Below the pieces are notes generated by a model that saw nothing but the letters and a program-made list of their open reading frames with translations, did no database searches and was not told the DNA's origin. From Hyphomonas sp. (GTDB lineage: Bacteria > Pseudomonadota > Alphaproteobacteria > Caulobacterales > Hyphomonadaceae), in NCBI GenBank assembly GCA_029287305.1, contig JARFRJ010000152.1, positions 1 to 8,095 on the forward strand: 8,095 nt of DNA, in the 5' to 3' direction. The position numbers and the translations under genes were made by a program. This document shows, one piece after another, positions 1 to 5,923 of the stretch. How positions within the stretch are numbered: position 1 is the first letter of the stretch; every line of letters starts with the position of its first letter.

Positions 1-208
1 ATTATCAGATGTGTCGTCGCTCAAGGGAACCTCACAAAGCAAGCGCGAAAAGGAATCACGCAGTCATATTATTGATCAAATCTAGCAGCAAAACCCATAG
101 ACTTAAAGCATTTGCAACAAAAGAGAGAGCTAGAGCGTATCAGAGCGAATAAGAGCTATCCGAACCTGTTCTGTTCCATTCTTGCTGCGGAATACGCCTA
201 GAAAACGC

Positions 209-236
209 AAAAAATATCAGCAATCGCAGCGCTAAT
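209..236 (-). terminator. Possible rho-independent terminator of rne
   Basis: Read on the minus strand, ATTAGC and GCTGAT can form a 6-bp stem (one G-U pair) around a 9-nt loop, followed after two bases by six T residues (complement of 209-214). It lies about 105 bp past the rne stop codon. The stem is short and not GC-rich, so this is only a candidate. The more stable hairpin at 241-268 just before it may help termination or protect the mRNA 3' end. Confidence 0.35.
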
Positions 237-240
237 CTTT

Positions 241-268
241 GCGCAAGCCACGCTGTGGCTCGTTGCGC
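241..268. repeat. GC-rich inverted repeat downstream of rne
   Basis: GCGCAA (241-246) pairs with TTGCGC (263-268), and GCCAC (247-251) with GTGGC (255-259). The loop is 3 nt and there is one 3-nt bulge on the right arm. It would form a stable RNA hairpin about 75 bp after the rne stop codon. No T run follows directly on the minus strand, so it is not a textbook terminator. The right arm overlaps the first unit of the adjacent 12-bp tandem repeat. Confidence 0.6.
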
Positions 269-294
269 TGCTCGTCGCGCTGCTCGTCGCGTTG
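259..294 (-). repeat. 12-bp tandem repeat array, three units
   Basis: Three consecutive 12-bp units lie at 259-270, 271-282 and 283-294, with consensus CTCGTYGCGYTG on the plus strand. A degenerate start of a fourth unit follows. On the minus strand the unit reads CAGCGCRACGAG, which differs at only one or two positions from the unit of the array at 7258-7305. The array is intergenic, between rne and whatever lies to the left. No function can be assigned. Confidence 0.75.
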
Positions 295-343
295 CTCGTG
301 CGGCTCAAATGGCTCTCTTTGGCTTGAAAACGCTCTGCTTTTC

Positions 344-3300
344 CTATTCGCGTGACCACCATCCACGTCGTTTTGAACGCGGCTCGGCCACCTCTTCCTC
401 AACGGTCGGTTCGGGCTCTGCTTCAACCTGTAATTCCGGCTCTGCTTTTCTCTCTGGCACAGGCAGAACAGGTTTTTCTCTCTCTATGTCCAGCACACTT
501 GAACCTGTCGCAGGCTCTGAGACTGGTATAACTGGTATATCAGGGTCAGGCGACATAGAAGTCCCGCCTATATCAGGTGCAATATCGACTATATCAGGTG
601 CAATATCGGCCATATCCGGATCAAAATGACCCTGTTTAGGTTCAGTTTCGCTGGGTTCATCCGGTTCAAAACTGTTCGTTTCTGGTTCAGAGGGAAGGTC
701 TGTCACAGATGTTTGATTATCTTGCATATCAACGGACGCCTCTGCGGGCGCGTCTGCCTCTTGATCAGAGCTTGACCCTGTATGTGCAACTGGATCGCTC
801 TCATCGGGTATAGCCGGTACATGCTCCGCTTCGCTCTGCTCTGCCTGCATCAGATCAACAGGACCCGTCTCAACTGTGGCAAGGTCAGCAGTGTTAGAGT
901 CAGCAGTAGTAGGCTCGACCTGAGCCTCAGATGGAACAGGAGCCTCTATATCCGTTTGTGTGTCACCGGCTTTGAGAGCTTCTTCCTCTGGTGCTGGTGC
1001 TGGTGCGGTCGCCTCAGCCGAAGCCTGCGCTTCCGCTTCGACTTTCTCAGGTGCAGCCGTCTTTACAGCATTCTTGTCTGACGTCTTACGACGCGGCCGG
1101 CGGGGTTTTGGCGGGATGTCCTCTAAGGCAGTTTCACTTTCGACCTCAGGGGGCTCCGCACGAGGCGGCGCTAAAGTCTCCAAACCTTCATCAAGGACTT
1201 GCGAAACAATAAGGCTAAGCCCGTCTAGTAAAGCGCCGCCATCTTCGGGCGGTAAATCCTTGCCCTTAGGCGCTTTACTTTGAATAGATGGCAGGGCCAA
1301 TGCACTGATAAGCGCCTTGGCGGCCTGGATCGCTGTCACGCTCTCCTCAAAATCCCTGCGATTGCGGCGGCCACCACGACGACCGCGACGACGACGCCGT
1401 TTTAGCGATGCGTCGGTCCCATTGCGCGGATCATCCTCCTCGCCTTGTGCGGCCTGGGTTTCACTTGCCGCCTCATTCTCGGCATCTTCCAGAATATCTG
1501 AAGAGCCTGCCTCTGGTGCTACAGATTTTTGACTTGGCTTGCGCCGCCCACGCCGGCGATCGGTGCGCTTGGGTGCCTCATCACTTGGCCGCTCGGCTTC
1601 ACCCGCCGCATCGTCAATCTCAGCCTCAGAGATTTCCAGACTGTCTGCAAAGGCTTGGTCATCCGGATCCCCTTCAATCAGAGGCTGCGCAGAAGGTCTT
1701 TGTTTGACCGAGGAATCAAGGGTTGCATCCAATGTAAAACTGCCGGGCAGTATGGCACTGTCAGAGGTGATCGACAGGTCGACCCCCGCCGTCTTCTCAA
1801 TCTGAGACACTGTCTCACGCTTATGGTTTAAAAGATAAAGCGCGACCTCCGCAGGCGCGGTCACCGATAGGGACAAGAGCGAATTATTGGCCGCGCGCGT
1901 CTCAATCGCTCGCAATAATTGCAAAGCAGCCGATGGAATAGAGCGGATACGGCCTGTACCTTCACAAGCCTCGCAGGGCGCAGAGCTTGCTTCCAAAATC
2001 CCTGAGCGTCGACGCTGGCGGGACAGCTCCATCAGACCAAATTGTGAGATATGGCCATTATGAATGCGCGCCCGGTCGAGCGCGAGCCCATCCTTCATCT
2101 TCTTTTCAACGGCCCGAATATTCTTCTTATCCTCCATATCAATGAAGTCGATAATGATTAGCCCGGCCAGATCGCGCAAGCGCATTTGCCGGCACGCCTC
2201 TTCAGCCGCTTCCAAATTGGTGCGCGTGGCGGTCTGCTCAATATTCTTTCCACGGGTGGATTTGCCTGAATTGACATCTATGGCAACCAGCGCCTCGGTT
2301 TGGTCAATGACAATATATCCCCCCGATGGCAGAGGCACCGTCGGAGAGAAAATTGTGTTCAATTGCTCTTCAACTTTGCGCGCGGCAAAGAGAGGGCTTG
2401 GATCTTTCCACTGTTTGACCTTGCGCGCCTGGCTCGGCATCAGCAATTTAGCCAAATCCTTCGCTTCGCGATAGGCCTCTGGACCTTGGATCAGAACTTC
2501 TTCAATATCCTTATCATACAAATCTCGCATCGCCCGATGCACAAGCCCACTTTCCTCATTGATCAGACTGGGCGCATAGGAATTCATGGTGCGCTCACGA
2601 ATATTGTCCCAAAGTTTTTGCAAATAATCAAAATCGCGACGGATATCGCTTTTATTACGCTTGGCACCGGCTGTGCGCACGATCAACCCCATGCCTTTTG
2701 GGGTCTCAAAACCTTTAATAATACCCTTTAGTCTTTTACGATCAGAATGGCTGGATATTTTACGGGAAATCCCTCCCCCGCGCGGCGTATTCGGCATTAA
2801 AACGCAATACCGCCCGGCCAGAGATAAATAGGTTGTCACCGCCGCGCCCTTATTGCCTCGCTCCTCTTTGACGACTTGGATCAGCATGACTTGGCGCCGT
2901 TTGATGACTTCTTGAATCTTATAGCGACGTAAAAGGCTGAGGCGCTTTTTCTCGATCTCTTTCTGGCTAACCGTGGGAGGTTTCGAGCTTGCGTCCTCTG
3001 CATCTGGATCGGAATATCCAGTGCCAGACCCGCTATCCTCTTCACTCTCACCCTCATCCTCTTGCAGGATCAGATCACCGTCTTCTTCATCCGGAATACT
3101 GTCCGGATCAATATCGGACGGATCATCGGCTTCATCATCCTCGCTCTCCTTGGCGGCCAGTTCTTCGGCCTCGCGTAAGAGCGCCTCACGATCTGCTTGT
3201 GGCAATTGATAATAATCAGGATGAATTTCACTAAACGCCAAAAAGCCATGACGATTGCCGCCATACTCTACAAAAGCAGCCTGAAGTGAGGGTTCTATCC

Positions 3301-3445
3301 GAGTAACTTTTGCCAGATAGATATTGCCGCGCAGTTGTTTCTTACCAGCGGCCTCAAAATCAAAATCGTCGACACGGCCATCTTTGACCAAAGCGACGCG
3401 GGTCTCTTCCGGGTGGACCGCGTCGATTAACATGAATTTGCTCAT
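344..3445 (-). CDS. rne: Ribonuclease E (RNase E/G family)
   Basis: Endoribonuclease that starts mRNA decay, processes rRNA and scaffolds the RNA degradosome. The product has 1033 residues. An N-terminal S1 domain carries the RNA-contacting aromatics F58 and F68 and is interrupted by an acidic Asp/Glu/Ser-rich insert at about 91-157. R257/T258 (VRTAG) match the 5'-phosphate sensor. The DNase I-like catalytic domain has D390 (AIDVNSGK) and D433 (IDFIDM), spaced exactly as D303 and D346 in E. coli. C491-x-x-C494 is the zinc link. From about 575 the chain is acidic and low-complexity, with Arg-rich RNA-binding patches near 626-637, 682-697 and 780-787. It ends in RRGWWSRE; in Caulobacter a terminal GWW motif docks PNPase. 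The ATG has a good Shine-Dalgarno (AAGAAGG, complement of 3455-3461). The catalytic half is intact and the GWW end argues that the gene is full length. Confidence 0.97.
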   Translation of the reverse strand: MSKFMLIDAVHPEETRVALVKDGRVDDFDFEAAGKKQLRGNIYLAKVTRIEPSLQAAFVEYGGNRHGFLAFSEIHPDYYQLPQADREALLREAEELAAKESEDDEADDPSDIDPDSIPDEEDGDLILQEDEGESEEDSGSGTGYSDPDAEDASSKPPTVSQKEIEKKRLSLLRRYKIQEVIKRRQVMLIQVVKEERGNKGAAVTTYLSLAGRYCVLMPNTPRGGGISRKISSHSDRKRLKGIIKGFETPKGMGLIVRTAGAKRNKSDIRRDFDYLQKLWDNIRERTMNSYAPSLINEESGLVHRAMRDLYDKDIEEVLIQGPEAYREAKDLAKLLMPSQARKVKQWKDPSPLFAARKVEEQLNTIFSPTVPLPSGGYIVIDQTEALVAIDVNSGKSTRGKNIEQTATRTNLEAAEEACRQMRLRDLAGLIIIDFIDMEDKKNIRAVEKKMKDGLALDRARIHNGHISQFGLMELSRQRRRSGILEASSAPCEACEGTGRIRSIPSAALQLLRAIETRAANNSLLSLSVTAPAEVALYLLNHKRETVSQIEKTAGVDLSITSDSAILPGSFTLDATLDSSVKQRPSAQPLIEGDPDDQAFADSLEISEAEIDDAAGEAERPSDEAPKRTDRRRGRRKPSQKSVAPEAGSSDILEDAENEAASETQAAQGEEDDPRNGTDASLKRRRRRGRRGGRRNRRDFEESVTAIQAAKALISALALPSIQSKAPKGKDLPPEDGGALLDGLSLIVSQVLDEGLETLAPPRAEPPEVESETALEDIPPKPRRPRRKTSDKNAVKTAAPEKVEAEAQASAEATAPAPAPEEEALKAGDTQTDIEAPVPSEAQVEPTTADSNTADLATVETGPVDLMQAEQSEAEHVPAIPDESDPVAHTGSSSDQEADAPAEASVDMQDNQTSVTDLPSEPETNSFEPDEPSETEPKQGHFDPDMADIAPDIVDIAPDIGGTSMSPDPDIPVIPVSEPATGSSVLDIEREKPVLPVPERKAEPELQVEAEPEPTVEEEVAEPRSKRRGWWSRE
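570..608 (-). repeat. 21-bp tandem repeat inside rne
   Basis: ATATCAGGTGCAATATCG occurs at 570-587 and again at 591-608, a 21-bp period that keeps the reading frame. It encodes a duplicated heptad, IAPDIVD then IAPDIGG (residues 948-961), in the acidic disordered tail of RNase E. The identical nucleotides suggest recent duplication by slippage. Tail length is known to vary widely in this family. Confidence 0.8.
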
Positions 3446-3454
3446 TACGTTTAA

Positions 3455-3461
3455 CCTTCTT
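3455..3461 (-). promoter_or_regulatory. Ribosome binding site of rne
   Basis: AAGAAGG on the minus strand ends 9 nt before the ATG at 3445-3443. It supports that start over the internal ATG four codons later. Confidence 0.75.
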
Positions 3462-3477
3462 TGTGAGCCTGACAGGG

Positions 3478-3496
3478 GCGCACGAATACAGTGCGC
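3478..3496 (-). promoter_or_regulatory. Hairpin in the rne 5' leader
   Basis: GCGCAC (3478-3483) and GTGCGC (3491-3496) form a perfect 6-bp GC-rich stem with a 7-nt loop, 32 nt upstream of the rne start codon and about 16 nt upstream of its Shine-Dalgarno. An alternative longer pairing uses GTGAGC (3463-3468) with GCTCAC (3495-3500), which would bring the stem almost onto the ribosome binding site. Its place in an rne leader is consistent with autoregulatory cleavage or translation control, but that role is inferred. Confidence 0.5.
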
Positions 3497-3679
3497 TCAC
3501 AAACAGCCAGGTTGTATATCTTTGTATGTTCTGGATATGACGGACCGAGCCTATAGGCCTTGCCTGATAAGGCATGTCAGACCATTTACGGGCTGTGCAA
3601 ATTTGGTGCGCAGTCATCATTATTCCAGTCTTTTGAAACAGGATCGCAGAGTTTTCAAAGCGGCGGTTTCAAGAAAATT

Positions 3680-3695
3680 TTAAAAAGCGCTTAAC
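3680..3695 (+). promoter_or_regulatory. Perfect CtrA-like box TTAA-N7-TTAAC upstream of rne
   Basis: The sequence TTAA-AAAGCGC-TTAAC matches the full consensus known for CtrA, the cell-cycle response regulator of Caulobacter-like bacteria. It lies 235 bp upstream of the rne ATG, with the C-containing half on the plus strand. CtrA boxes act in both orientations. Binding is predicted from the motif only. Confidence 0.5.
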
Positions 3696-3980
3696 GCGCA
3701 GGAGCATACATGCCGGAGTTTTGGCCGTTTGAAAAGCAATGAATTGGCCAATCCCGTATTTTTATAGGTTTTGCGCAAAGGGGATCCAATGACGGCGCAG
3801 TCAAGGCTCATACATTTACAAAGGACTTTAAGCATTTGCGATTATGTTGAAATCGCCTGAGCGCTTTAAAAGTCTGTTTTTAAGCTGGGGTGGGCGAGGC
3901 ACGCAATCCAAGCTGCTCTGAAAACGGTTTTCTACATAGTCCCAAAGCATATTTTGGATATAGCGGATAGATATGACCAA

Positions 3981-4154
3981 TTATGAGAATGGGTTTTCCG
4001 TGCCAATCTCTTTGGTTTGAGAGGATGTGATCAGAAGCGCACTTAAACCTTGCGTGATCGCAAGCAAAGCCATAGCAATCAAAGCCGCGATGAGCCCATA
4101 TTCAATTACGGTGCTTCCGGAAGTGTCTTTGAAGAAACGCGAAATTACATTCAT
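3981..4154 (-). CDS. Flp-family type IVb prepilin (copy 1)
   Basis: Small pilin subunit expected to be assembled by a Tad/Cpa secretion system into thin adhesive fibres. The 57-residue product has a basic leader, MNVISRFFKDTSG, then a predicted prepilin peptidase cut after G13 and the mature start STVIEYGLIAALI, with Glu at mature position 5 followed by Tyr, the hallmark of Flp pilins. A single hydrophobic segment spans about 20-43 and forms both membrane anchor and fibre core. The C-terminal tail (SSQTKEIGTENPFS) is more polar and charged than that of copy 2. I chose the ATG at 4154 because it gives a normal Flp leader; an upstream TTG at 4202 would add 16 unlikely residues. The ribosome binding site is weak. 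No tad/cpa assembly genes are in view, so assembly must rely on genes elsewhere. Confidence 0.88.
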   Translation of the reverse strand: MNVISRFFKDTSGSTVIEYGLIAALIAMALLAITQGLSALLITSSQTKEIGTENPFS

Positions 4155-4201
4155 GTCTTTGCCGCTTACTGATTGGGCGCTTGGAATGTAAACACATCCC
4201 A

Positions 4202-4249
4202 ATTCTACGCATACTTAAAATACAACGGAAAGCGTTAACAATCCATTTA
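4202..4249 (-). promoter_or_regulatory. Putative promoter with CtrA-like box, pilin copy 1
   Basis: On the minus strand TAAA-TGGATTG-TTAAC (complement of 4234-4249) matches TTAA-N7-TTAAC with one mismatch, and TTAAC lies 80 bp upstream of the pilin ATG. Further downstream are CTTTCCG and a -10-like TAGAAT (five of six consensus bases). The same order, TTAAC then CTTTSSG then TAGAA, recurs before pilin copy 2 at almost the same distance. CtrA directly activates pilA in Caulobacter, so this is plausible, but the site is imperfect. Confidence 0.45.
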
Positions 4250-4380
4250 CGAAATACTTATGTCTGTAAAAAAGACACTAAACAATATTCGAATCTAATG
4301 CAATGAAGCCGTTTTAGATAACTGGAACTCATAAAACTGTTTGGCAAATATTGAAAAAACCGGTTTGCATTAAATTCGAG

Positions 4381-4415
4381 AAAAAAGGAGACGCATAGAC
4401 TATACGTCTCCTTTT
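4381..4415 (-). terminator. Strong rho-independent terminator after pilin copy 2
   Basis: AAAAGGAGACG (4383-4393) and CGTCTCCTTTT (4405-4415) are perfect 11-bp inverted arms; ATA/TAT inside the loop can extend the stem past one mismatch. On the minus strand the stem is followed by a run of six T residues (complement of 4381-4386, partly inside the stem). It lies about 75 bp after the stop codon of pilin copy 2 and separates its transcript from pilin copy 1. The plus strand also ends in four T residues, so it may work both ways. Confidence 0.88.
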
Positions 4416-4478
4416 CAGTGTTGAGAGCCAGTTAAAAACACTAAGCTCAAAGAACATTTATATCTTGCCAGAAGGCCT

Positions 4479-4495
4479 ATAGTCATAATGACTAT
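4479..4495. repeat. Perfect palindrome at the stop codon of pilin copy 2
   Basis: ATAGTCATAATGACTAT is a 17-bp perfect inverted repeat (8-bp arms around one base) spanning the pilin TAG stop codon (4492-4494). In RNA it would fold with a 7-bp stem and a 3-nt loop. It could stabilise the 3' end of the abundant pilin mRNA or be an operator; neither is shown. Confidence 0.6.
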
Positions 4496-4659
4496 GTTGC
4501 TGGCATGGCGTCAGAAACGTCCTGAAATGTGTTGTTCAGACCTGTGCCAACACCTTGGACAGCTGAAATGATAGCGACACCGATCAGAGCGGCCAAAAGA
4601 CCATATTCGATAGCGGTTGCGCCGGACTCGTCATTGAAAAAGCGATTGATAAGTTTCAT
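4492..4659 (-). CDS. Flp-family type IVb prepilin (copy 2)
   Basis: Small pilin subunit for a Tad/Cpa-type pilus. The 55-residue product begins MKLINRFFNDESG, with predicted cleavage after G13, and the mature protein starts ATAIEYGLLAALIGV with Glu at position 5 and Tyr at position 6, as in Flp pilins. The hydrophobic helix covers about 20-40; the tail LNNTFQDVSDAMPAT is typical of alphaproteobacterial Flp proteins (compare Caulobacter PilA). The start is well supported by AGGAGT 6 nt upstream. The gene has its own terminator at 4381-4415 and a promoter-like region upstream, so it is probably monocistronic. It shares leader and core with copy 1 but differs in its tail. The strong ribosome binding site suggests this copy is the major pilin, which is inference. 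Confidence 0.92.
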   Translation of the reverse strand: MKLINRFFNDESGATAIEYGLLAALIGVAIISAVQGVGTGLNNTFQDVSDAMPAT

Positions 4660-4664
4660 TGTAA

Positions 4665-4670
4665 ACTCCT
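4665..4670 (-). promoter_or_regulatory. Ribosome binding site of pilin copy 2
   Basis: AGGAGT on the minus strand, five nucleotides from TTTACA's end to the ATG region (4665 to 4659), is a near-consensus Shine-Dalgarno and fixes the start of this short gene at 4659. Confidence 0.8.
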
Positions 4671-4707
4671 ATTAGGTTTAAGTTATATCCTGTTATGTGT
4701 TAAGTTG

Positions 4708-4753
4708 TTCTAGGATGAATACAAACTACCCAAAGGAGTTAAAGAAAGCGTAA
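4708..4753 (-). promoter_or_regulatory. Putative promoter with CtrA-like box, pilin copy 2
   Basis: On the minus strand TTAC-GCTTTCT-TTAAC (complement of 4738-4753) matches TTAA-N7-TTAAC with one mismatch; TTAAC lies 79 bp upstream of the ATG. It is followed by CTTTGGG and a -10-like TAGAAC, the same order as at pilin copy 1. A second possible -10, TATAAC, lies closer to the gene (complement of 4682-4687). Motif match only. Confidence 0.45.
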
Positions 4754-4830
4754 ACAAAAAACGCCTTAAATGCATTTTTTTACATTTAAAACAGTGAGTT
4801 ACCATATCGTTTGGAGGGGGAACCTAACCT

Positions 4831-4853
4831 AAAGAGCAGGTTTTTCTGCTTTT
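4831..4853. terminator. Weak candidate terminator after argF
   Basis: AGCAG (4835-4839) and CTGCT (4846-4850) form a 5-bp stem around a 6-nt loop. AAA and TTT outside can extend it past one bulged base. It lies about 80 bp after the argF stop codon. On the minus strand only three T residues follow, so terminator activity is doubtful. Confidence 0.3.
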
Positions 4854-4933
4854 GATCAGGGTGTAATTTTCTTATTTAATTAAGGTATGAAAGGCTTAAA
4901 ACGTTTACGGTTCTTTTAGGGGCACCTTAAAGC

Positions 4934-5857
4934 TTAAGCCTGTAAGCAATACTTCAAAATGGCTTTTTGAACATGCAAACGGTTTTCAGCCGCCTCAAAA
5001 ACCAAAGAGCGCGGCCCATCTATAACCTCGCCAATAACTTCCTCGCCTCTATGGGCGGGCAAGCAGTGCAGGAACACCGCCTCTGGCTGCGCCAAATCCA
5101 TGATCGCTTCCGTAACGGCAAACTCAGCCAAGTCTTCCAAGCGTTTGGCAGGATTTTCATCCCCCATAGACACAAATGTATCTGTCACAATGACATCCGC
5201 GTCTTGCGCAGCCTCTTCTGCACTCTCGAAAACCTCTATCGCGCCGCCTGCACTCATCGCAGCCTCTATCGCGCCTGCGCTCGGGGCGTAGGCTGACGGC
5301 GTTCCAATCGCCAGTTCAAAGCCAAACTGTGCCGCCGCTTCAATATAGCTGGTACAGACATTATTGCCATCACCAAGCCAGGCGATGCGTATGTTTGACA
5401 GGTTGAGCCCGTATTCTTCCAGTGTCATCAAATCTGCCATTATCTGGCAGGGGTGAGATTGATCAGACAGACCATTAATCACTGGAATAGACCCCGCCCT
5501 TGCAATGGTTTCCAAAGTTGTGTGGTCCCGGACGCGCATCATCAGCGCATCGACATAGGCCGATAGGACAATAGCGGTATCTTCCAGGCTCTCGCCGCGT
5601 CCGATTTGTGTTTCGCTTGAGGAAACGACAAGGCTTGTCCCACCCAATTGGCGCATGCCCATATCAAAACTGAACCGAGTACGGGTAGAGTTTTTCTCAA
5701 AGAGCATCGCTAAAGTATGCCCAATTAGGGGCGCGTGCGGCGGGGCGAGCCCTTTGGGCCAGCCAGCACGCGCCTGCTTCATGGCTTTGGCATCTGCCAA
5801 TATAGCCGCGAGACTATCCTTTGAGATATCTGTCAAATTAAGGAAATGTTTGAGCAT
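4934..5857 (-). CDS. argF: Ornithine carbamoyltransferase
   Basis: Cytoplasmic enzyme that joins carbamoyl phosphate and L-ornithine to give L-citrulline, the sixth step of arginine biosynthesis. The 307-residue product has the carbamoyl-phosphate motif STRTR (57-61), HPCQ (135-138), the WLGDGNN segment (160-166), the ornithine-loop SMG (230-232) and [11 protein letters not shown] (264-274) with the reactive Cys. All key residues are present and the length is normal for the anabolic family. I placed the start at the second ATG, giving [10 protein letters not shown], because AAAGGGT (complement of 5864-5870) is about 6-7 nt upstream. The ATG two codons earlier (5863) is only one base from that site but would be the longest-frame start. 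It follows argD after 66 bp, so the two are probably one transcript. The hslO gene that often follows argF in related bacteria is absent here. Confidence 0.96.
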   Translation of the reverse strand: MLKHFLNLTDISKDSLAAILADAKAMKQARAGWPKGLAPPHAPLIGHTLAMLFEKNSTRTRFSFDMGMRQLGGTSLVVSSSETQIGRGESLEDTAIVLSAYVDALMMRVRDHTTLETIARAGSIPVINGLSDQSHPCQIMADLMTLEEYGLNLSNIRIAWLGDGNNVCTSYIEAAAQFGFELAIGTPSAYAPSAGAIEAAMSAGGAIEVFESAEEAAQDADVIVTDTFVSMGDENPAKRLEDLAEFAVTEAIMDLAQPEAVFLHCLPAHRGEEVIGEVIDGPRSLVFEAAENRLHVQKAILKYCLQA

Positions 5858-5863
5858 TTTCAT

Positions 5864-5870
5864 ACCCTTT
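5864..5870 (-). promoter_or_regulatory. Ribosome binding site deciding the argF start
   Basis: AAAGGGT on the minus strand lies one base from the ATG at 5863, too close for initiation, but 6-7 bases from the ATG at 5857. This favours the shorter protein start. Confidence 0.55.
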
Positions 5871-5923
5871 CATGAAAGCTGGGGTCTGTTTTCACAACAG
5901 AGGATAGACATGGCAGCTTCCCT

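Larger units (their letters stand above)
1..343. other. Intergenic region downstream of rne
   Basis: No gene is recognisable here on either strand. The left 200 bases are AT-rich, with several scattered AGAGC words around 123-160 and no convincing promoter. The right part holds a 12-bp tandem repeat (259-294), a GC-rich inverted repeat (241-268) and a weak terminator-like hairpin with a T run on the minus strand (209-236). A minus-strand frame covering 232-426 runs through the repeats but overlaps the rne 3' end in another frame and resembles no protein I know. Confidence 0.6.
3446..3980. other. Long leader region upstream of rne
   Basis: These 535 bases hold no supported gene; frames that cross the region are short and resemble nothing known. 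Besides the separately listed hairpin (3478-3496) and CtrA-like box (3680-3695), it contains the palindromes GCCTATAGGC (3549-3558) and ATTGGCCAAT (3743-3752), and a TGCCT-GATA-AGGCA hairpin (3561-3574). The rne promoter must lie here because an unrelated pilin gene sits upstream, but I could not place it with confidence. Long structured rne leaders are known in E. coli, where they mediate autoregulation; applying that here is inference. Confidence 0.5.
4155..4491. other. Intergenic region between the two pilin genes
   Basis: This 337-bp AT-rich stretch has no supported gene. Its right part holds the terminator of the upstream pilin (4381-4415). Its left part should hold the promoter of pilin copy 1: a TTAAC box (4234-4238) and a -10-like TAGAAT further downstream on the minus strand (complement of 4202-4207). 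Confidence 0.6.
4660..4933. other. Intergenic region between argF and pilin copy 2
   Basis: This AT-rich stretch of 274 bases has no supported gene. It contains the pilin copy 2 ribosome binding site and promoter-like elements (4665-4753), a weak hairpin that might terminate argF (4831-4853), and a CTTAA-AGC-TTAAG inverted repeat at 4926-4938 over the argF stop codon. Confidence 0.55.

Noticed and set aside
232..426. Minus-strand frame with an EQRD repeat overlapping the rne 3' end
   Set aside because: It overlaps the RNase E tail in another frame, and its repeat merely reflects the 12-bp DNA array. RNase E already ends in its expected GWW motif, so a frameshifted extension is not needed.
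255..3209. Many plus-strand open frames opposite rne, such as 960-1283 and 2064-2474
   Set aside because: They are antisense to a well-supported RNase E, have low-complexity or Ser/Arg-rich translations and show no known motif.
101..3840. Near-identical words ACTTAAAGCATTTGC (near 109) and ACTTTAAGCATTTGC (near 3826)
   Set aside because: A single pair of 15-mers with one mismatch, with no shared context, is too little to call a repeat family or regulatory site.
4155..4202. TTG start extending pilin copy 1 by 16 residues
   Set aside because: The ATG at 4154 gives the standard short basic prepilin leader, while the extension would put unusual residues before it.
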